Of a DNA stretch of 64,000 nt, positions 8,198 to 20,358 are shown in pieces. The stretch spans positions 1 through 64,000 of the forward strand of contig CBDUYN010000022.1 in assembly GCA_965371445.1 (NCBI GenBank). Direction: 5' to 3'. How positions within the stretch are numbered: position 1 is the first letter of the stretch; each line of letters begins with the position of its first letter. The position numbers and the translations under genes were made by a program. Source of the DNA: DASWIG01 sp965371445 (GTDB taxonomy: Bacteria; Acidobacteriota; Thermoanaerobaculia; Multivoradales; J023). The notes below the pieces were generated by a model that was not told where the DNA came from, did no database searches, and saw only the letters and a program-made list of their open reading frames with translations.

Positions 8198-9853
8198 CTA
8201 TTGCGGCGGTTGCCGGACGGAATCCTTGGGCTCCGCCGGCTGCGACGCGACGCGTTGCTCCCGGCGGCGCATCTGGTGACGGTCGGCCAAGAGCTCCGCC
8301 GCCTCGTCGAAGAGGTCCAGGGCGGTCCGGATCTGCTCGTCGCCCTCGGCCAGCACCCGGTGCGCTTCCTCGGTGCCGAACGCGGCGGTGAAGATGTCGG
8401 AGTGGACCTGGCGCCGAGAAAAGGCCCGCAGCTCCTCGTCGGCGAAAAGCTCCTCGGCGTTTTCCTCGGTGAGGACCTCACCCGCCACCAGGTAGTCGCG
8501 GAGCTCGTCGACGAGACCCTCCGGCGGGGTCCAGGCGAGGTCCTGGATCTTGTGACGGGTGTGGTAGTCGATGGCGAAGTCGAAAAACGCGTTCTTGGCG
8601 AAGAGGTACTGGAGGCCGGCCGGCCCGCTCGGCATGTTCTTCAGGATGTCGGGGGTGATGCCGCCGCCGCCGTAGACCTTGCGTCCCAGGTCGGTCGAGA
8701 ATTCCGGGAACTCCAGCGAGCCGAGCTCCGGTACTACTCCGCTGCCCGAGGCCGAGATGTTGTCGAAGTGCGTGTAGTAGTCGAAGTACGACGAATAGTC
8801 GCGCTGGATCAGCCGCCCCGAGGGGGTGTAGTACTTGGCCGTGGTCAGCGCGATGCCGGCGCCAAAAGAGAGGTTGTAGACCGTCTGCACCAGGCCCTTG
8901 CCCCAGGTCGGGGCGCCGAGCACGAGACCGACGTCGTGGTCCTGGATGGCGCCGGCCAGGATCTCCGCCGCCGAGGCCGTACCGTTGTTGACCAGCACCA
9001 CGAGAGGCAGCTCGAGCGCCTCGTGGCTGCCGTCGGAGTAGAAGGTCTGGTAGGAGTTGGCGAGCCGGCCGCGCGTCTCGACGATCCGCGTGCCCTCGGG
9101 GACGAAGAAGTTCGAGACCGCCACCGTCTGATCGAGAAGGCCGCCGCCGTTGTTGCGCAGGTCAAGAATCAACCGCTCCATGCCCTCGCCTTTGAGCTTC
9201 TCCAGGGCCTCTTCGATCTCCCCGGCGGTCGAGCGCGAGAAATCGGTCAAGCGGAGGTAGGCCGTGCCCGGTTTCAGCATGTAGGCGTAACGCACCGTCG
9301 ACTGCGGGATCTCGGCCCGGGTGACGACGATGGGCAACGGTTCCTTGAGACCTCGGCGCACGATGCCGATCGAGACCTGGGTGTCTCTAGGCCCCTTGAG
9401 CTTCGAGACCGCCTCGTCGAGGCTCATCGAGCGCGTAGGCTCGCCCTCGATCGTCGAGATCACGTCGCCCGCCCGGATCCCCAGACGCCAGGCCGGCGTG
9501 CCCTCGATGGGGCTGATGACCGTCAGCTGGCCGTTGCGCATGCTGACCAGGATCCCGAGCCCGAAAAAGCTCCCCTGCTGGCGCTCCCGCATGCTCTCGT
9601 ACGACTCGGGCGAGAGGAAGTTGGTGTGCGGGTCGAGCGAGCGCAGCATCCCCCGGATCGAGGTGTACACCAGGTCCTTGTAGGTGACCTCGCTGCCGTA
9701 GCTCTCGTGCGCCAGGTGAAGGAGCTCCGTGTAGAGGCGCAGGTTCGTCTGGGTCTCGCCGGTGACGGCGAGGAGCTTGTCGCCGAGAAAGCCGCCGAAA
9801 AGCAGCGCGGCGGCAAAGAGGACGATCGCGGTGTTACGCCATGGCTTTGTCAT
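8198..9853 (-). CDS. ctpA: S41 family C-terminal processing protease (CtpA/Prc type)
   Basis: 551 aa from the chosen ATG (MTKPWRN), giving an N-terminal signal/anchor (TAIVLFAAALLFGGFLG). It then has the N-terminal cap, a PDZ domain around residues 95-175 (GLGILVS to VISTIEGEPT) and the S41 catalytic domain. The Ser-Lys dyad is S294 in NNGTASAAEIL and K319 in APTWGKGLVQT, spaced 25 residues as in the family. These periplasmic enzymes cut C-termini of envelope proteins. The C-terminal 100 residues are helical and charged. The gene stands alone on the minus strand, divergent from tatA. A start 12 codons upstream is possible but would remove the clean signal-peptide layout. Confidence 0.9.
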   Translation of the reverse strand: MTKPWRNTAIVLFAAALLFGGFLGDKLLAVTGETQTNLRLYTELLHLAHESYGSEVTYKDLVYTSIRGMLRSLDPHTNFLSPESYESMRERQQGSFFGLGILVSMRNGQLTVISPIEGTPAWRLGIRAGDVISTIEGEPTRSMSLDEAVSKLKGPRDTQVSIGIVRRGLKEPLPIVVTRAEIPQSTVRYAYMLKPGTAYLRLTDFSRSTAGEIEEALEKLKGEGMERLILDLRNNGGGLLDQTVAVSNFFVPEGTRIVETRGRLANSYQTFYSDGSHEALELPLVVLVNNGTASAAEILAGAIQDHDVGLVLGAPTWGKGLVQTVYNLSFGAGIALTTAKYYTPSGRLIQRDYSSYFDYYTHFDNISASGSGVVPELGSLEFPEFSTDLGRKVYGGGGITPDILKNMPSGPAGLQYLFAKNAFFDFAIDYHTRHKIQDLAWTPPEGLVDELRDYLVAGEVLTEENAEELFADEELRAFSRRQVHSDIFTAAFGTEEAHRVLAEGDEQIRTALDLFDEAAELLADRHQMRRREQRVASQPAEPKDSVRQPPQ

Positions 9854-9960
9854 TTTCGCATGATACCACGTTATCGATGTTCTCGCCAATTCGCCGCAGG
9901 TCGATTCGTCCCTTGACTTTGGCCACTCGTCACCCAGATCATACGCGGAGGTGGCGCAAG

Positions 9961-10398
9961 ATGTTTGGCTCTCTAGGTGTTCCCGAGATCATTTTCCTCC
10001 TGGTGCTGGCGCTCCTGATCTTCGGTCCGCGCAAGCTACCGGAGATCGGGCGCACCCTCGGCCGGGGCCTGGCGGAGTTCCGCAAGGCCACGAACGAGCT
10101 CAAGCGGAGCTTGAGCACCGACGGCTTGCAGGAAGAGCTGCGCCAGAGCGATCCGCGCCGGACGTTGCGCGACGAGCTATCGCGTCCGTTCACCTCCACC
10201 GAGGAGCCTGAGCCGAAAGGTGCCGCCGAGCCGGCGAAAGACGCCGCCGAGCCGGCCGCACCCGCCGAGACCGTGGCCCGGACGACGGCCGGCGCCGGGA
10301 CGCCGGCCGCCGGGACGACGGCCGCCGGGGAAGGCGAGGCGAACGGCGAGGCGGCCGCCGCCGATCCCGAGGCGGGTGAAAGCGGCAAGACACCGTGA
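9961..10398 (+). CDS. tatA: Sec-independent protein translocase TatA/TatB
   Basis: 145 aa. Begins MFGSLGVPEIIFLLVLAL, the N-terminal membrane helix of TatA/B, followed by the hinge FGPRKLPEIGR and an amphipathic helix (GRGLAEFRKATNELKRSL). The tail is long, rich in Ala, Pro, Glu and Thr and probably disordered. The start is set by GGAGGTGGCGCAAG directly upstream; the frame is open further upstream but without similarity. It overlaps tatC by four bases (GTGA), so the two are co-translated. Together they would form the twin-arginine export pore. The choice between TatA and TatB is not secure from sequence alone. Confidence 0.93.
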   Translation: MFGSLGVPEIIFLLVLALLIFGPRKLPEIGRTLGRGLAEFRKATNELKRSLSTDGLQEELRQSDPRRTLRDELSRPFTSTEEPEPKGAAEPAKDAAEPAAPAETVARTTAGAGTPAAGTTAAGEGEANGEAAAADPEAGESGKTP

Positions 10399-11195
10399 GC
10401 GAGAGGCGACGCATCGGTTCCGGCGAGGAGGAAGAGGGCCTCCCCCGCATGGGGATCTTCGAGCACCTCGACGAGCTGCGCGGACGGATCCTGAAATCCG
10501 TGATCGCTTTTTTCCTCACCTTCATGGTCTGCTGGGCCTTCGCCGGGGAGATCTACGACTTCCTGGCACGGCCGATCTACCGCTACCTGCCCGAGGGCAC
10601 GAAGCTCGTCTTCCTGGGGGTGACCGACCCCTTCCTGCTCTACGTCAAAGTCGCGGCTTTGGCCGGGATCTTCCTCGCCTCGCCCTTCATCCTCTACCAG
10701 GTGTGGGCCTTCGTCGCCCCGGGCCTCTACCGGCAGGAGCGGCACATGGCGGTGCCCTTCGTCTTCTTCGGCTCGGTGCTTTTCCTCGCCGGCGGCGCTT
10801 TCGCCTACTACGTCGCCTTCCCCTTCGCCGTCGAGTTCCTCCTCGGCCTGGGGGAGCGGTTCCAGCCCGCCATCACCGTGACCCACTACCTGAGCTTCCT
10901 GATGACCGTGGTCCTGGGCCTCGGAATCATGTTCGAGCTGCCGACGGTCATCTTCATCCTGGCGCGAGTCGGGCTCGTGACCCCGCGCTTCCTGATGCGC
11001 CACTTCCGCTGGGCCGTGCTCATCATCTTCTGCGTCGCGGCGATCATCACGCCCACCCCCGACGTCGTGAACCTCTGCATCTTCGCCGTGCCGACGATCC
11101 TGCTCTACCTCGTCGGCGTCGGCGTCGCCGCCGTTTTCGGCCGGAAAGAGCCCAAGCCGCAGACCTCGGCGCCGGCGGCAGCGTCGGAGCCTTAG
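10395..11195 (+). CDS. tatC: Sec-independent protein translocase TatC
   Basis: 266 aa with a GTG start overlapping the tatA stop. It shows the TatC hallmarks: the cytosolic N-terminal MGIFEHLDELRGRIL, six hydrophobic segments, the SPFILYQVWAFVAPGLY motif before the third segment, and PTPDVVN near the C-terminus. It is the receptor that recognises twin-arginine signal peptides and assembles with TatA/B in the inner membrane. Length is normal for the family, with a short Ala/Pro tail. Confidence 0.96.
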   Translation: MSERRRIGSGEEEEGLPRMGIFEHLDELRGRILKSVIAFFLTFMVCWAFAGEIYDFLARPIYRYLPEGTKLVFLGVTDPFLLYVKVAALAGIFLASPFILYQVWAFVAPGLYRQERHMAVPFVFFGSVLFLAGGAFAYYVAFPFAVEFLLGLGERFQPAITVTHYLSFLMTVVLGLGIMFELPTVIFILARVGLVTPRFLMRHFRWAVLIIFCVAAIITPTPDVVNLCIFAVPTILLYLVGVGVAAVFGRKEPKPQTSAPAAASEP

Positions 11196-11322
11196 GGGCC
11201 GGTACGGGTCCCTGGATCCTCGGCCACCGTAATGAAAGCCGTAACGTTTGGGCATTACAGTCACCTCTGTCGAACGAGCCGAGGAATGAACCGCGACTCT
11301 TTCGACACGGAGGGACCAGCCA

Positions 11323-12462
11323 ATGTTAGCCCGCGAGTACGAGCTGGTCGCATCAGTAGGTCCAAATCACATACCGACCGGTCGGCAGAATGATCCCGCA
11401 GAGGACGAGACGCTGCGCCTCCTCTTCGAGGGTTCCGGCGCGCTCCTGGCGGTGGCCGACTTCGAAGGCCGTTTCCAGCACCTGAGCCCGGCCTGGGAAG
11501 AGCTTTGCGGCGCTTCGATCTCCGAGCTCCTGGAGACACCCTACATCGACCGTGTCCATCCCGAAGACCGCGAGCGGACCCGGGCCGAGATCAGCCGGTT
11601 GCTGCGCGAGGACGGCCCGGTCGCCTGGGAGTGCCGCTTTCGCGGCTGCAACGGCGGCTACCGGTGGCTCGAATGGAGGGCCCGCACGGACGACGGCCGC
11701 CGAAGAAGGGTCTTCGTCGTGGCCACCGACGTCACCGAGCGGCGCAAGGTGGAGTCCGAGCGTGACACCCTGGTGCGCAAGCTCGAAGAGAAGCACAACG
11801 AGCTGGAACGTTTCACCCAGACCCTTTCCCAGGACCTCAAAAGCCCGCTGCTGACGGTCGGCGGCTTCCTGGGCTACATCGAGAGGAACGCCGCCCAAGG
11901 CAACGTCGAGCTCGTGCGCGCCGACCTCGCCCGCGTCACCGAGGCGGTCGACCGGATGAAGCGCTTCCTCGACGAGCTGATGGAGCTGTCGCGGATGGGC
12001 CGCATCATCAACGCGCCCGAGGGCCTCCAGCTTTCCGGCCTGGCCCGTGAGGCGGCGGAGCACCTGGCCCAACCGCTCGCGGAGCGCGGCGTCGAGGTCT
12101 CGATCGACCCCGACATGCCGGCAGTTTGCGGCGACCGCGCCCGCCTGCTGGAGGTTTTCCGTCAGCTCCTCGACAATGCCGTGAAGAGCCTGGGCGAGGC
12201 GCAAGCGCCCCGCGTCGAGGTGGGCGGCCGGCGCGACGGCGACGAGGTGCGTTGCTGGGTGCGCGACAACGGTGCCGGTATCGACGGTCGTTTTCACGAG
12301 CGGATCTTCGGGCTCTTCGAGAAGCTCGATCCTGGCTCCGCAGGCACCGGCATCGGCCTGGCGGTGGCGAAGCGGATCGTCGAGGTCCACGGCGGGCGGA
12401 TCTGGGTGGAGTCCGAGGGGCCGGGGACGGGGTCCACGTTCCACTTCACCCTTCCCGGCTAG
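11323..12462 (+). CDS. PAS histidine kinase with H-box His replaced by Gln
   Basis: 379 aa, soluble. A PAS domain lies at about residues 25-140 (LAVADFEGRFQHLSPAWEELCG to VVATDVTERRK), then a coiled linker, a HisKA-like helix pair and a HATPase_c domain with N box (LLDNAVKSL), G1 (RDNGAGID), F box (FGLFEKLD) and G2 (GTGIGLAVAKRIV) all intact. The phosphoacceptor position reads TLSQDLKSP: Q170 (codon CAG) sits where the family has His, as in VSHDLKAP of the kinase at 51698. ATP binding should remain, autophosphorylation at this site should not. No response regulator is adjacent. It could be a pseudokinase that acts through a partner, or a recent loss mutation. Confidence 0.88.
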   Translation: MLAREYELVASVGPNHIPTGRQNDPAEDETLRLLFEGSGALLAVADFEGRFQHLSPAWEELCGASISELLETPYIDRVHPEDRERTRAEISRLLREDGPVAWECRFRGCNGGYRWLEWRARTDDGRRRRVFVVATDVTERRKVESERDTLVRKLEEKHNELERFTQTLSQDLKSPLLTVGGFLGYIERNAAQGNVELVRADLARVTEAVDRMKRFLDELMELSRMGRIINAPEGLQLSGLAREAAEHLAQPLAERGVEVSIDPDMPAVCGDRARLLEVFRQLLDNAVKSLGEAQAPRVEVGGRRDGDEVRCWVRDNGAGIDGRFHERIFGLFEKLDPGSAGTGIGLAVAKRIVEVHGGRIWVESEGPGTGSTFHFTLPG

Positions 12463-12470
12463 CCCTATCC

Positions 12471-12500
12471 CCCCTCACTCCCCCCAAGGGGACGGTAGGC
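12471..12500. repeat. CCCCCTCACTCCCCCCAAGG intergenic repeat element
   Basis: A C-rich 30-base block after the kinase gene. Its reverse complement shares the 17-base word CCGTCCCCTTGGGGGGA, then GAGGGGGGAT after a gap, with bases 59557-59594 inside the kinase-nSTAND gene. That suggests a dispersed short element. Confidence 0.45.
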
Positions 12501-12502
12501 CC

Positions 12503-12532
12503 ATGACCGCGCTCTCGCGCCTGTGCTAGGGT
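12503..12532 (+). promoter_or_regulatory. Weak sigma70-like promoter before the NCS2 permease
   Basis: ATGACC (12503-12508), an 18-base spacer and TAGGGT (12527-12532) preceded by TGC (extended -10). It lies 27 bases upstream of the permease ATG. Assigned on match and position only. Confidence 0.3.
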
Positions 12533-12559
12533 CGCCCACCCCTACCGAGGGAGCCCACG

Positions 12560-13861
12560 ATGAGCGACGCGAAGGCCGAGGTGGTCTATGGAATCGACGA
12601 CCGTCCGCCCCTGGGCGAAGCCGTCCCGCTGGCGGCCCAGCACGTGGTGGCGATGTTCCTGGGAAACGTCACACCGCCGCTCCTGATCGCCGGTGGGCTG
12701 GGGCTCGCCACCGGCGAGACCGCCTTCCTCATTCAGATGGCGCTTTTCGTGGCCGGCCTGGCGACGATCGTCCAGGCCTATCCGATCGGCCCGGTCGGCG
12801 GACGCATCCCCATGGTCATGGGGACGTCGATCGCTTTCGTCGGCGTCATCGTCGGCATCGGCCGGGAGCACGGCCTGGCGACGGTCTTCGGCGCCTGCCT
12901 CGCGGCGGCGGCCGTCGAGGTGGCGATCGGTTTCTCGATCGTCAAGGTGAGGTTTCTCTTCCCGCCGCTCGTCAACGGCGTCGTCGTCATGCTGATCGGG
13001 CTAACGCTCATCCCGGTGGGCATCGACTACATGGCGGGAGGCGTCAAGGCGGCCGACTACGGCTCGCTCGTGAACCTCGGCCTCGCGCTCCTCGTCTTCG
13101 CCGTCACTCTCGGGCTCAACCTCTACCTCAAGGGTTTCCTCGCCCACGCCAGCATTCTGATCGGCGTCGTGGCGGGCTACGTCCTGGCGACGGCGACGGG
13201 CCGGGTCGACTACGGCGCCGTCGGCGAAGCGGGGTGGTTCGCCTTGCCCCTACCCCTCACCCACGGCTTGAGCTTCCAGCTGATGCCGATCCTCTTGATC
13301 GCCGTCATCTACGTCATCTCGACGATGGAGACCCTGGGCGACATCGCCGGGGTGATCGCCGCCGCCGACCGCGATCCGACGAACAAGGAGCTGCGCGGCG
13401 GGCTGGTGGCCGACGGTGTGATGAGCGCGATCGCGGCGCTTTTCAGCACTTTTCCCAACACCTCGTACTCGCAAAACGTCGGGCTCATCAACTTCACCGG
13501 CGTCGTCAGCCGCCACGTGACGGCGATCAGCGGGATCTTCCTGATCGTCCTCGGGCTGATCCCCAAGGTCGGCGCGCTTTTCGCGACGATCCCGCCGCCG
13601 GTGATCGGCGGCGCCGGGCTGATCATGTTCGCGATGATCTTCTCCAGCGGCCTGTCGATCATCCGCCGCGGCGTCCCCTGGAACCACCGCAGCATGGTGA
13701 TCCTGGCGGTGGCGGTGGGCGTAGGATTGGGTTGCGAGCTGCGGGGCGACGCCCTCTTGAACCTCCCGGAGTGGCTGCGCACCATGCTACGCTACGGGCT
13801 GATCAGCGGCGGCTTGACGGCCATGGTCTTGAACCTCGTCGTGCCGGGAAGAAAAGACTGA
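12560..13861 (+). CDS. NCS2-family nucleobase:cation symporter (xanthine/uracil permease)
   Basis: 433 aa with 12-14 hydrophobic segments. It carries the nucleobase-ascorbate transporter signature QNVGLINFTG and the conserved N-terminal AQHVVAMFLGNVTPPLLIAGG. The acidic residue before the signature (TMETLGDIAG) matches the substrate-binding helix of this family. It would import a purine or pyrimidine base with H+ or Na+. Specificity is not decidable: no purine or pyrimidine catabolic gene is nearby. The ATG is preceded by GGGAGCCCACG. It stands alone between the kinase gene and the minus-strand RND genes. Confidence 0.93.
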   Translation: MSDAKAEVVYGIDDRPPLGEAVPLAAQHVVAMFLGNVTPPLLIAGGLGLATGETAFLIQMALFVAGLATIVQAYPIGPVGGRIPMVMGTSIAFVGVIVGIGREHGLATVFGACLAAAAVEVAIGFSIVKVRFLFPPLVNGVVVMLIGLTLIPVGIDYMAGGVKAADYGSLVNLGLALLVFAVTLGLNLYLKGFLAHASILIGVVAGYVLATATGRVDYGAVGEAGWFALPLPLTHGLSFQLMPILLIAVIYVISTMETLGDIAGVIAAADRDPTNKELRGGLVADGVMSAIAALFSTFPNTSYSQNVGLINFTGVVSRHVTAISGIFLIVLGLIPKVGALFATIPPPVIGGAGLIMFAMIFSSGLSIIRRGVPWNHRSMVILAVAVGVGLGCELRGDALLNLPEWLRTMLRYGLISGGLTAMVLNLVVPGRKD

Positions 13862-13992
13862 CGCGGGAGACCGATCGATGCGCCTACTTCGGATCGGAGG
13901 GGACGCCGGCAATAGCGCCAACCGGCTCACCCTTCAATCTTGCTGGCACGATAGAGGCGTTTCCGCCTTACTTCCGCCGGGCGGCCTGTGCT

Positions 13993-17573
<3,581 letters not shown>

Positions 17574-17577
<4 letters not shown>

Positions 17578-18725
17578 GGCGCGGTCTCCGCCGCCTCGCT
17601 CTCGGCTTCGGCCTCAGGCTCCGGCTTCTCGCCCGCCAGGCGCACCTTGGCGCCGTCTTTCAAGCCCGCCTGGCCGGCGACGACGACCTTTTCGCCCAGC
17701 TGCAGCTGACCCGGGACGGGCTCGATGAACTCGCGGTCGGCCAGGAGCGGCTGGATTTCCAGCCGCTCGACTTTCATCTCGTCGTCGACGCGAAAGATGA
17801 AGGAGCGGTTGTCGTCGTAGACCACGGCCCGCTTCGGCAAGAGCAGCGCCTCTTCGTGGGTCGCCGTCACCAGCTCCACCTCGACGTACATGCCCGGCAC
17901 CAGGCCCTCGCGGCGCGGCACGCTCACCGTGACCTTGACCGTACCGCTCTGCGGGTCGACGATCGGCGCGATCCTCAAGACCTCGCCGCGGCGCATCTCG
18001 CCGCCCAGCGACTCGGAGAAAAGCCGCGCCGGCTGAGCGACGGCGAGCCGTTCCCGTTCCTTTTCGGGCACGTAGACGCGGGCGACGATCGTCTCGAAGT
18101 CGACGATGTCGAAGAGATGCTGGTTCACCGTGATGTGGTCGCCCAGGTTGACCAGACGCCGGGTCACCCTGCCCGAGATCGGGGCGCGGACCTCGGTGTA
18201 GGAGAGCTCGCGTTTGGCGTCGTCGTAGGAGAGCTCGAGCTGCGCGAGCTCGTAGGTGGCGTCGTTGATGGCCTGCTCGGGGATGAGATCGCGCTCGTAG
18301 AGGTTTTTTTGGCGCTCGTGCTCGCGGCGCGAGCGCTCGACCTGGCTTTCGACCCGGGCGAGGTTCGAGAGTTGCTCCTCGTCTTGAAGGCGCAGCAGAA
18401 GGTCGCCTTTCTCGACCTGGTCGCCCTCCTCCACCAGGAGCTCCGTCACCCGGCGCGCGGCCTGGGAGAAGACCTGGACCTCGCTCTCGGCCTCGAGGTT
18501 GGTCGAGAAGCGCAGCACGGCCTCGATCGGCCCGTACCCGAGCTCGGCGATCTCGACCGGGACGAGCTCTTTTTTCTTGTCCTTCTCGCCGTCGGCGTTG
18601 TCTTCCTCGCTCGACTCCATGGCCAGGCCTTCCCGCGTGCAGCCGGTGAGCGGCACGACGAGCAAAACCAGGAGAAGGAAGCAGCCCAAGAACCGACGGC
18701 CGGTCCCGATGGTGGGTGGATTCAT
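17574..18725 (-). CDS. RND efflux periplasmic adaptor lipoprotein (MFP/HlyD type)
   Basis: 383 aa from the chosen ATG, which gives a clean lipoprotein signal (FLLLVLLVVPLTGC). It then has a barrel-sandwich hybrid domain split by a coiled-coil hairpin (about residues 105-180; EVQVFSQAARRVTEL before and YTEVRAPISGRVTRR after) and a beta-barrel with GLVPGMYVEVEL. The C-terminal tail is Ala/Glu-rich. It would link the inner-membrane pump to an outer-membrane channel. An alternative ATG three codons upstream has AAGGAC too close for a good spacing. Four-base overlap with the pump gene supports co-expression. Confidence 0.92.
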
Positions 18726-18928
18726 CGTCCTCATGTCCTTATGGCGGGCCGGGCGTCCAAGGCTCCGGCAGGTTCTTTTCCAGGGATACGGGCGACGCGG
18801 AGCTTCGATTCGTTCGGCTTGCCCAGGAGCTCCGGCTCGCGTCCACCTCATTCTTACGTACGAGGGGCGGGATGAGTTGCAGCTTGGGGGGACGGGCTGC
18901 GTCCCGTCGGGCCGGGATCGCAGCAGCT

Positions 18929-19081
18929 TCACGGTAGGCCGGGATCCCAGGTTTCCTCCGCCTCGTCGAAGTCTTCACTGATGTGGATCTTGCCGCGAAA
19001 CTGGCCAAAGATGCGTTCCTGTGGCTCCTCGGGACCCTGGAAGGGGACCAGCCGCGCCAGAGGAGCAGGCCCGATTATCCT
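18929..19081 (-). pseudogene. Phd/YefM-like antitoxin C-terminal remnant
   Basis: In the minus frame ending TGA at 18929-18931, about 48 residues read like the tail of a type II antitoxin: APLARLVPFQGPEEP, then RIFGQFRGKIHISEDFDEAE. The pattern 'P-ARLVP ... GxxKGKIxIxxDFDE' is the known C-terminal signature of Phd-type proteins. Upstream the frame stays open but no antitoxin N-terminus (VNIHEAK-like) or start with RBS is visible, and no toxin gene follows. I read it as a truncated, probably dead antitoxin. Bases 18726-18928 hold nothing I recognise apart from a small hairpin at 18891-18908. Confidence 0.5.
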
Positions 19082-19227
19082 ACCACTCCTTGGCCTCAGG
19101 ACCTCTACGACGACGGCGACAACGCCCAGCGTCGGGGCCTGGACGAGGCGCTCGACGAGGGCTCGCCGACGAGGAGCGTCCCGGGGCGGCGGCGGCGTTG
19201 CGGGAGATATGGACGCGACGGAGAGGG

Positions 19228-19327
19228 GCAGGCGGGACGCCTGCGCTCCCAGCGAAAGACCGGCCGGCTTTAGCCGGTAAGCCCGCAGGGCGTCTTCTTA
19301 AATGTAGCCCGGGGCTTCAGTCCCGGG
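19228..19327. repeat. Cluster of three REP-like GC hairpins
   Basis: Three inverted repeats in 100 bases: GCAGGCG-GGA-CGCCTGC (19228-19244), CCGGC-TTTA-GCCGG (19264-19277) and CCCGGG-GCTTCAGT-CCCGGG (19308-19327). The block sits just past the polyferredoxin stop. The words GGGACGCCTGCGCTCCC and GTAGCCCGGGGCTTCAG resemble dispersed intergenic repeats. It may also help end minus-strand transcription. The 19082-19227 stretch upstream shows no gene. Confidence 0.5.
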
Positions 19328-19331
19328 GGGT

Positions 19332-20225
19332 TCAACCCTGGGGGGCCGGGCTCTTGGGCGCGTCGACCCGCTGCGGCCCGTCGAAGAAGCCGATCAGAAG
19401 CGGCACCTCTCCCTCGCCCTTCTTCTCGATCATCCACTCGCAGGCCCGCACGCAGTCGCCGCACTCCAGGCAGTGGTTGCGCCCCGGCGCCTCGGCGAGC
19501 GCGAGCCCCGTACGCATCCCCGCAGACGCCATCAGGTCCCGCGGTGCCAAGTCCACCGGACAGACGTTGTCGCAGGCGTTGCACTCGATGCACGAGCTCG
19601 TCTCGTTGCGGAAGTAGACGCCGAACCACTTCGCCGGCGAGACGAAGGAGTAGTAGAGCCCGATCGGACAGGCACTCTTGCAGAATTCCCAGCGCCAGTA
19701 GCGTCCGTGGGCGTAGGTCAGGACGACGCTTACGAGAAGCACTCCCCAGCTCCAGGCGAGAGCCGTCCCCGAGCCACGCCAAAGCACCCGCAGGTCGACC
19801 CACCAGGCCAGGGTCGAGGTCACGAGCGCCAGGCTGAAAAGCGCTCCCTCGACCTGGGCGCGCCGCAGGCCGAAGCCCTTGAGGCCGGGCGTGTCGACCG
19901 CCTCGCCGAAGCGGCTCACCTGCCCCACCGGGCAGCCCCAGCCGCAGAAGAGCCGGCCGCCTACGACGTTGACCAGGAAGGTCACGACGTACATCGCGCC
20001 GATGCCGACGATCACCCCCGCGAGCCCGTGCTTCAGAGGCGCCGGCTCAAAGAGCAGCGCGTGACGGCCTCCCCACAGGTCGACGCGAGCGAGCCCCGAA
20101 AGCGGCACGGCGAAGAGGACCCCCAACGACACCGCCATCCCCACGGCACGCCGGCCGTCGTAGCGGTGCGCCGTGCGCCGCAGAGCCCTCATCACCTTCA
20201 GCCGTCGGTTCGCCGTCCTCTTCAT
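19332..20225 (-). CDS. Membrane polyferredoxin, CcoG/NapH-type 4Fe-4S protein
   Basis: 297 aa with about five membrane segments. Cysteine motifs are CGWGCPVGQ after the second segment and CKSACPIG after the fourth, then two ferredoxin-type sites CIECNACDNVCPVD and CLECGDCVRAC. This arrangement is shared by NapH, NosR C-terminal halves and CcoG (RdxA/FixG), membrane proteins that handle electrons or copper reduction. It is divergent from the cbb3 oxidase genes starting at 20359, which points to a CcoG-like role in oxidase assembly. It lacks the C-terminal extra domain of classical CcoG, so I leave the gene name open. Confidence 0.82.
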   Translation of the reverse strand: MKRTANRRLKVMRALRRTAHRYDGRRAVGMAVSLGVLFAVPLSGLARVDLWGGRHALLFEPAPLKHGLAGVIVGIGAMYVVTFLVNVVGGRLFCGWGCPVGQVSRFGEAVDTPGLKGFGLRRAQVEGALFSLALVTSTLAWWVDLRVLWRGSGTALAWSWGVLLVSVVLTYAHGRYWRWEFCKSACPIGLYYSFVSPAKWFGVYFRNETSSCIECNACDNVCPVDLAPRDLMASAGMRTGLALAEAPGRNHCLECGDCVRACEWMIEKKGEGEVPLLIGFFDGPQRVDAPKSPAPQG

Positions 20226-20261
20226 GGCCGGTACTTTATCCGATTCTCCGGCTCCGGAGCC

Positions 20262-20290
20262 TTGAGCCGCGCGGCCGATCTGCGTAGACT
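20262..20290 (+). promoter_or_regulatory. Candidate promoter of the cbb3 oxidase operon
   Basis: TTGAGC (20262-20267), a 17-base spacer and TAGACT (20285-20290), 68 bases upstream of the first ATG of the operon and divergent from the polyferredoxin gene. No FNR-type TTGAT-N4-ATCAA box was seen in the gap. Confidence 0.4.
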
Positions 20291-20358
20291 ACCTTCCCGC
20301 CCAGTGGAGTGGGACACCCCCCTTTCCTTGAACCGCCCGAGGACCGACGGCAGGCAAG

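Noticed and set aside
5286..8279. A 997-codon plus-strand ORF and many other long ORFs opposite the CHAT gene
   Set aside because: They are antisense shadows of a GC-rich gene with intact CHAT motifs; their translation is Arg/Gly/Ala-rich with no domain.
11371..11387. TACCGACCGGTCGGCA, a TetR-like near-palindrome
   Set aside because: It is inside the coding start of the histidine kinase and imperfect; a chance match is more likely than an operator.
18983..19273. 96-codon plus-strand ORF
   Set aside because: It is antisense to the antitoxin remnant and runs into hairpin repeats; composition is not gene-like at its end.
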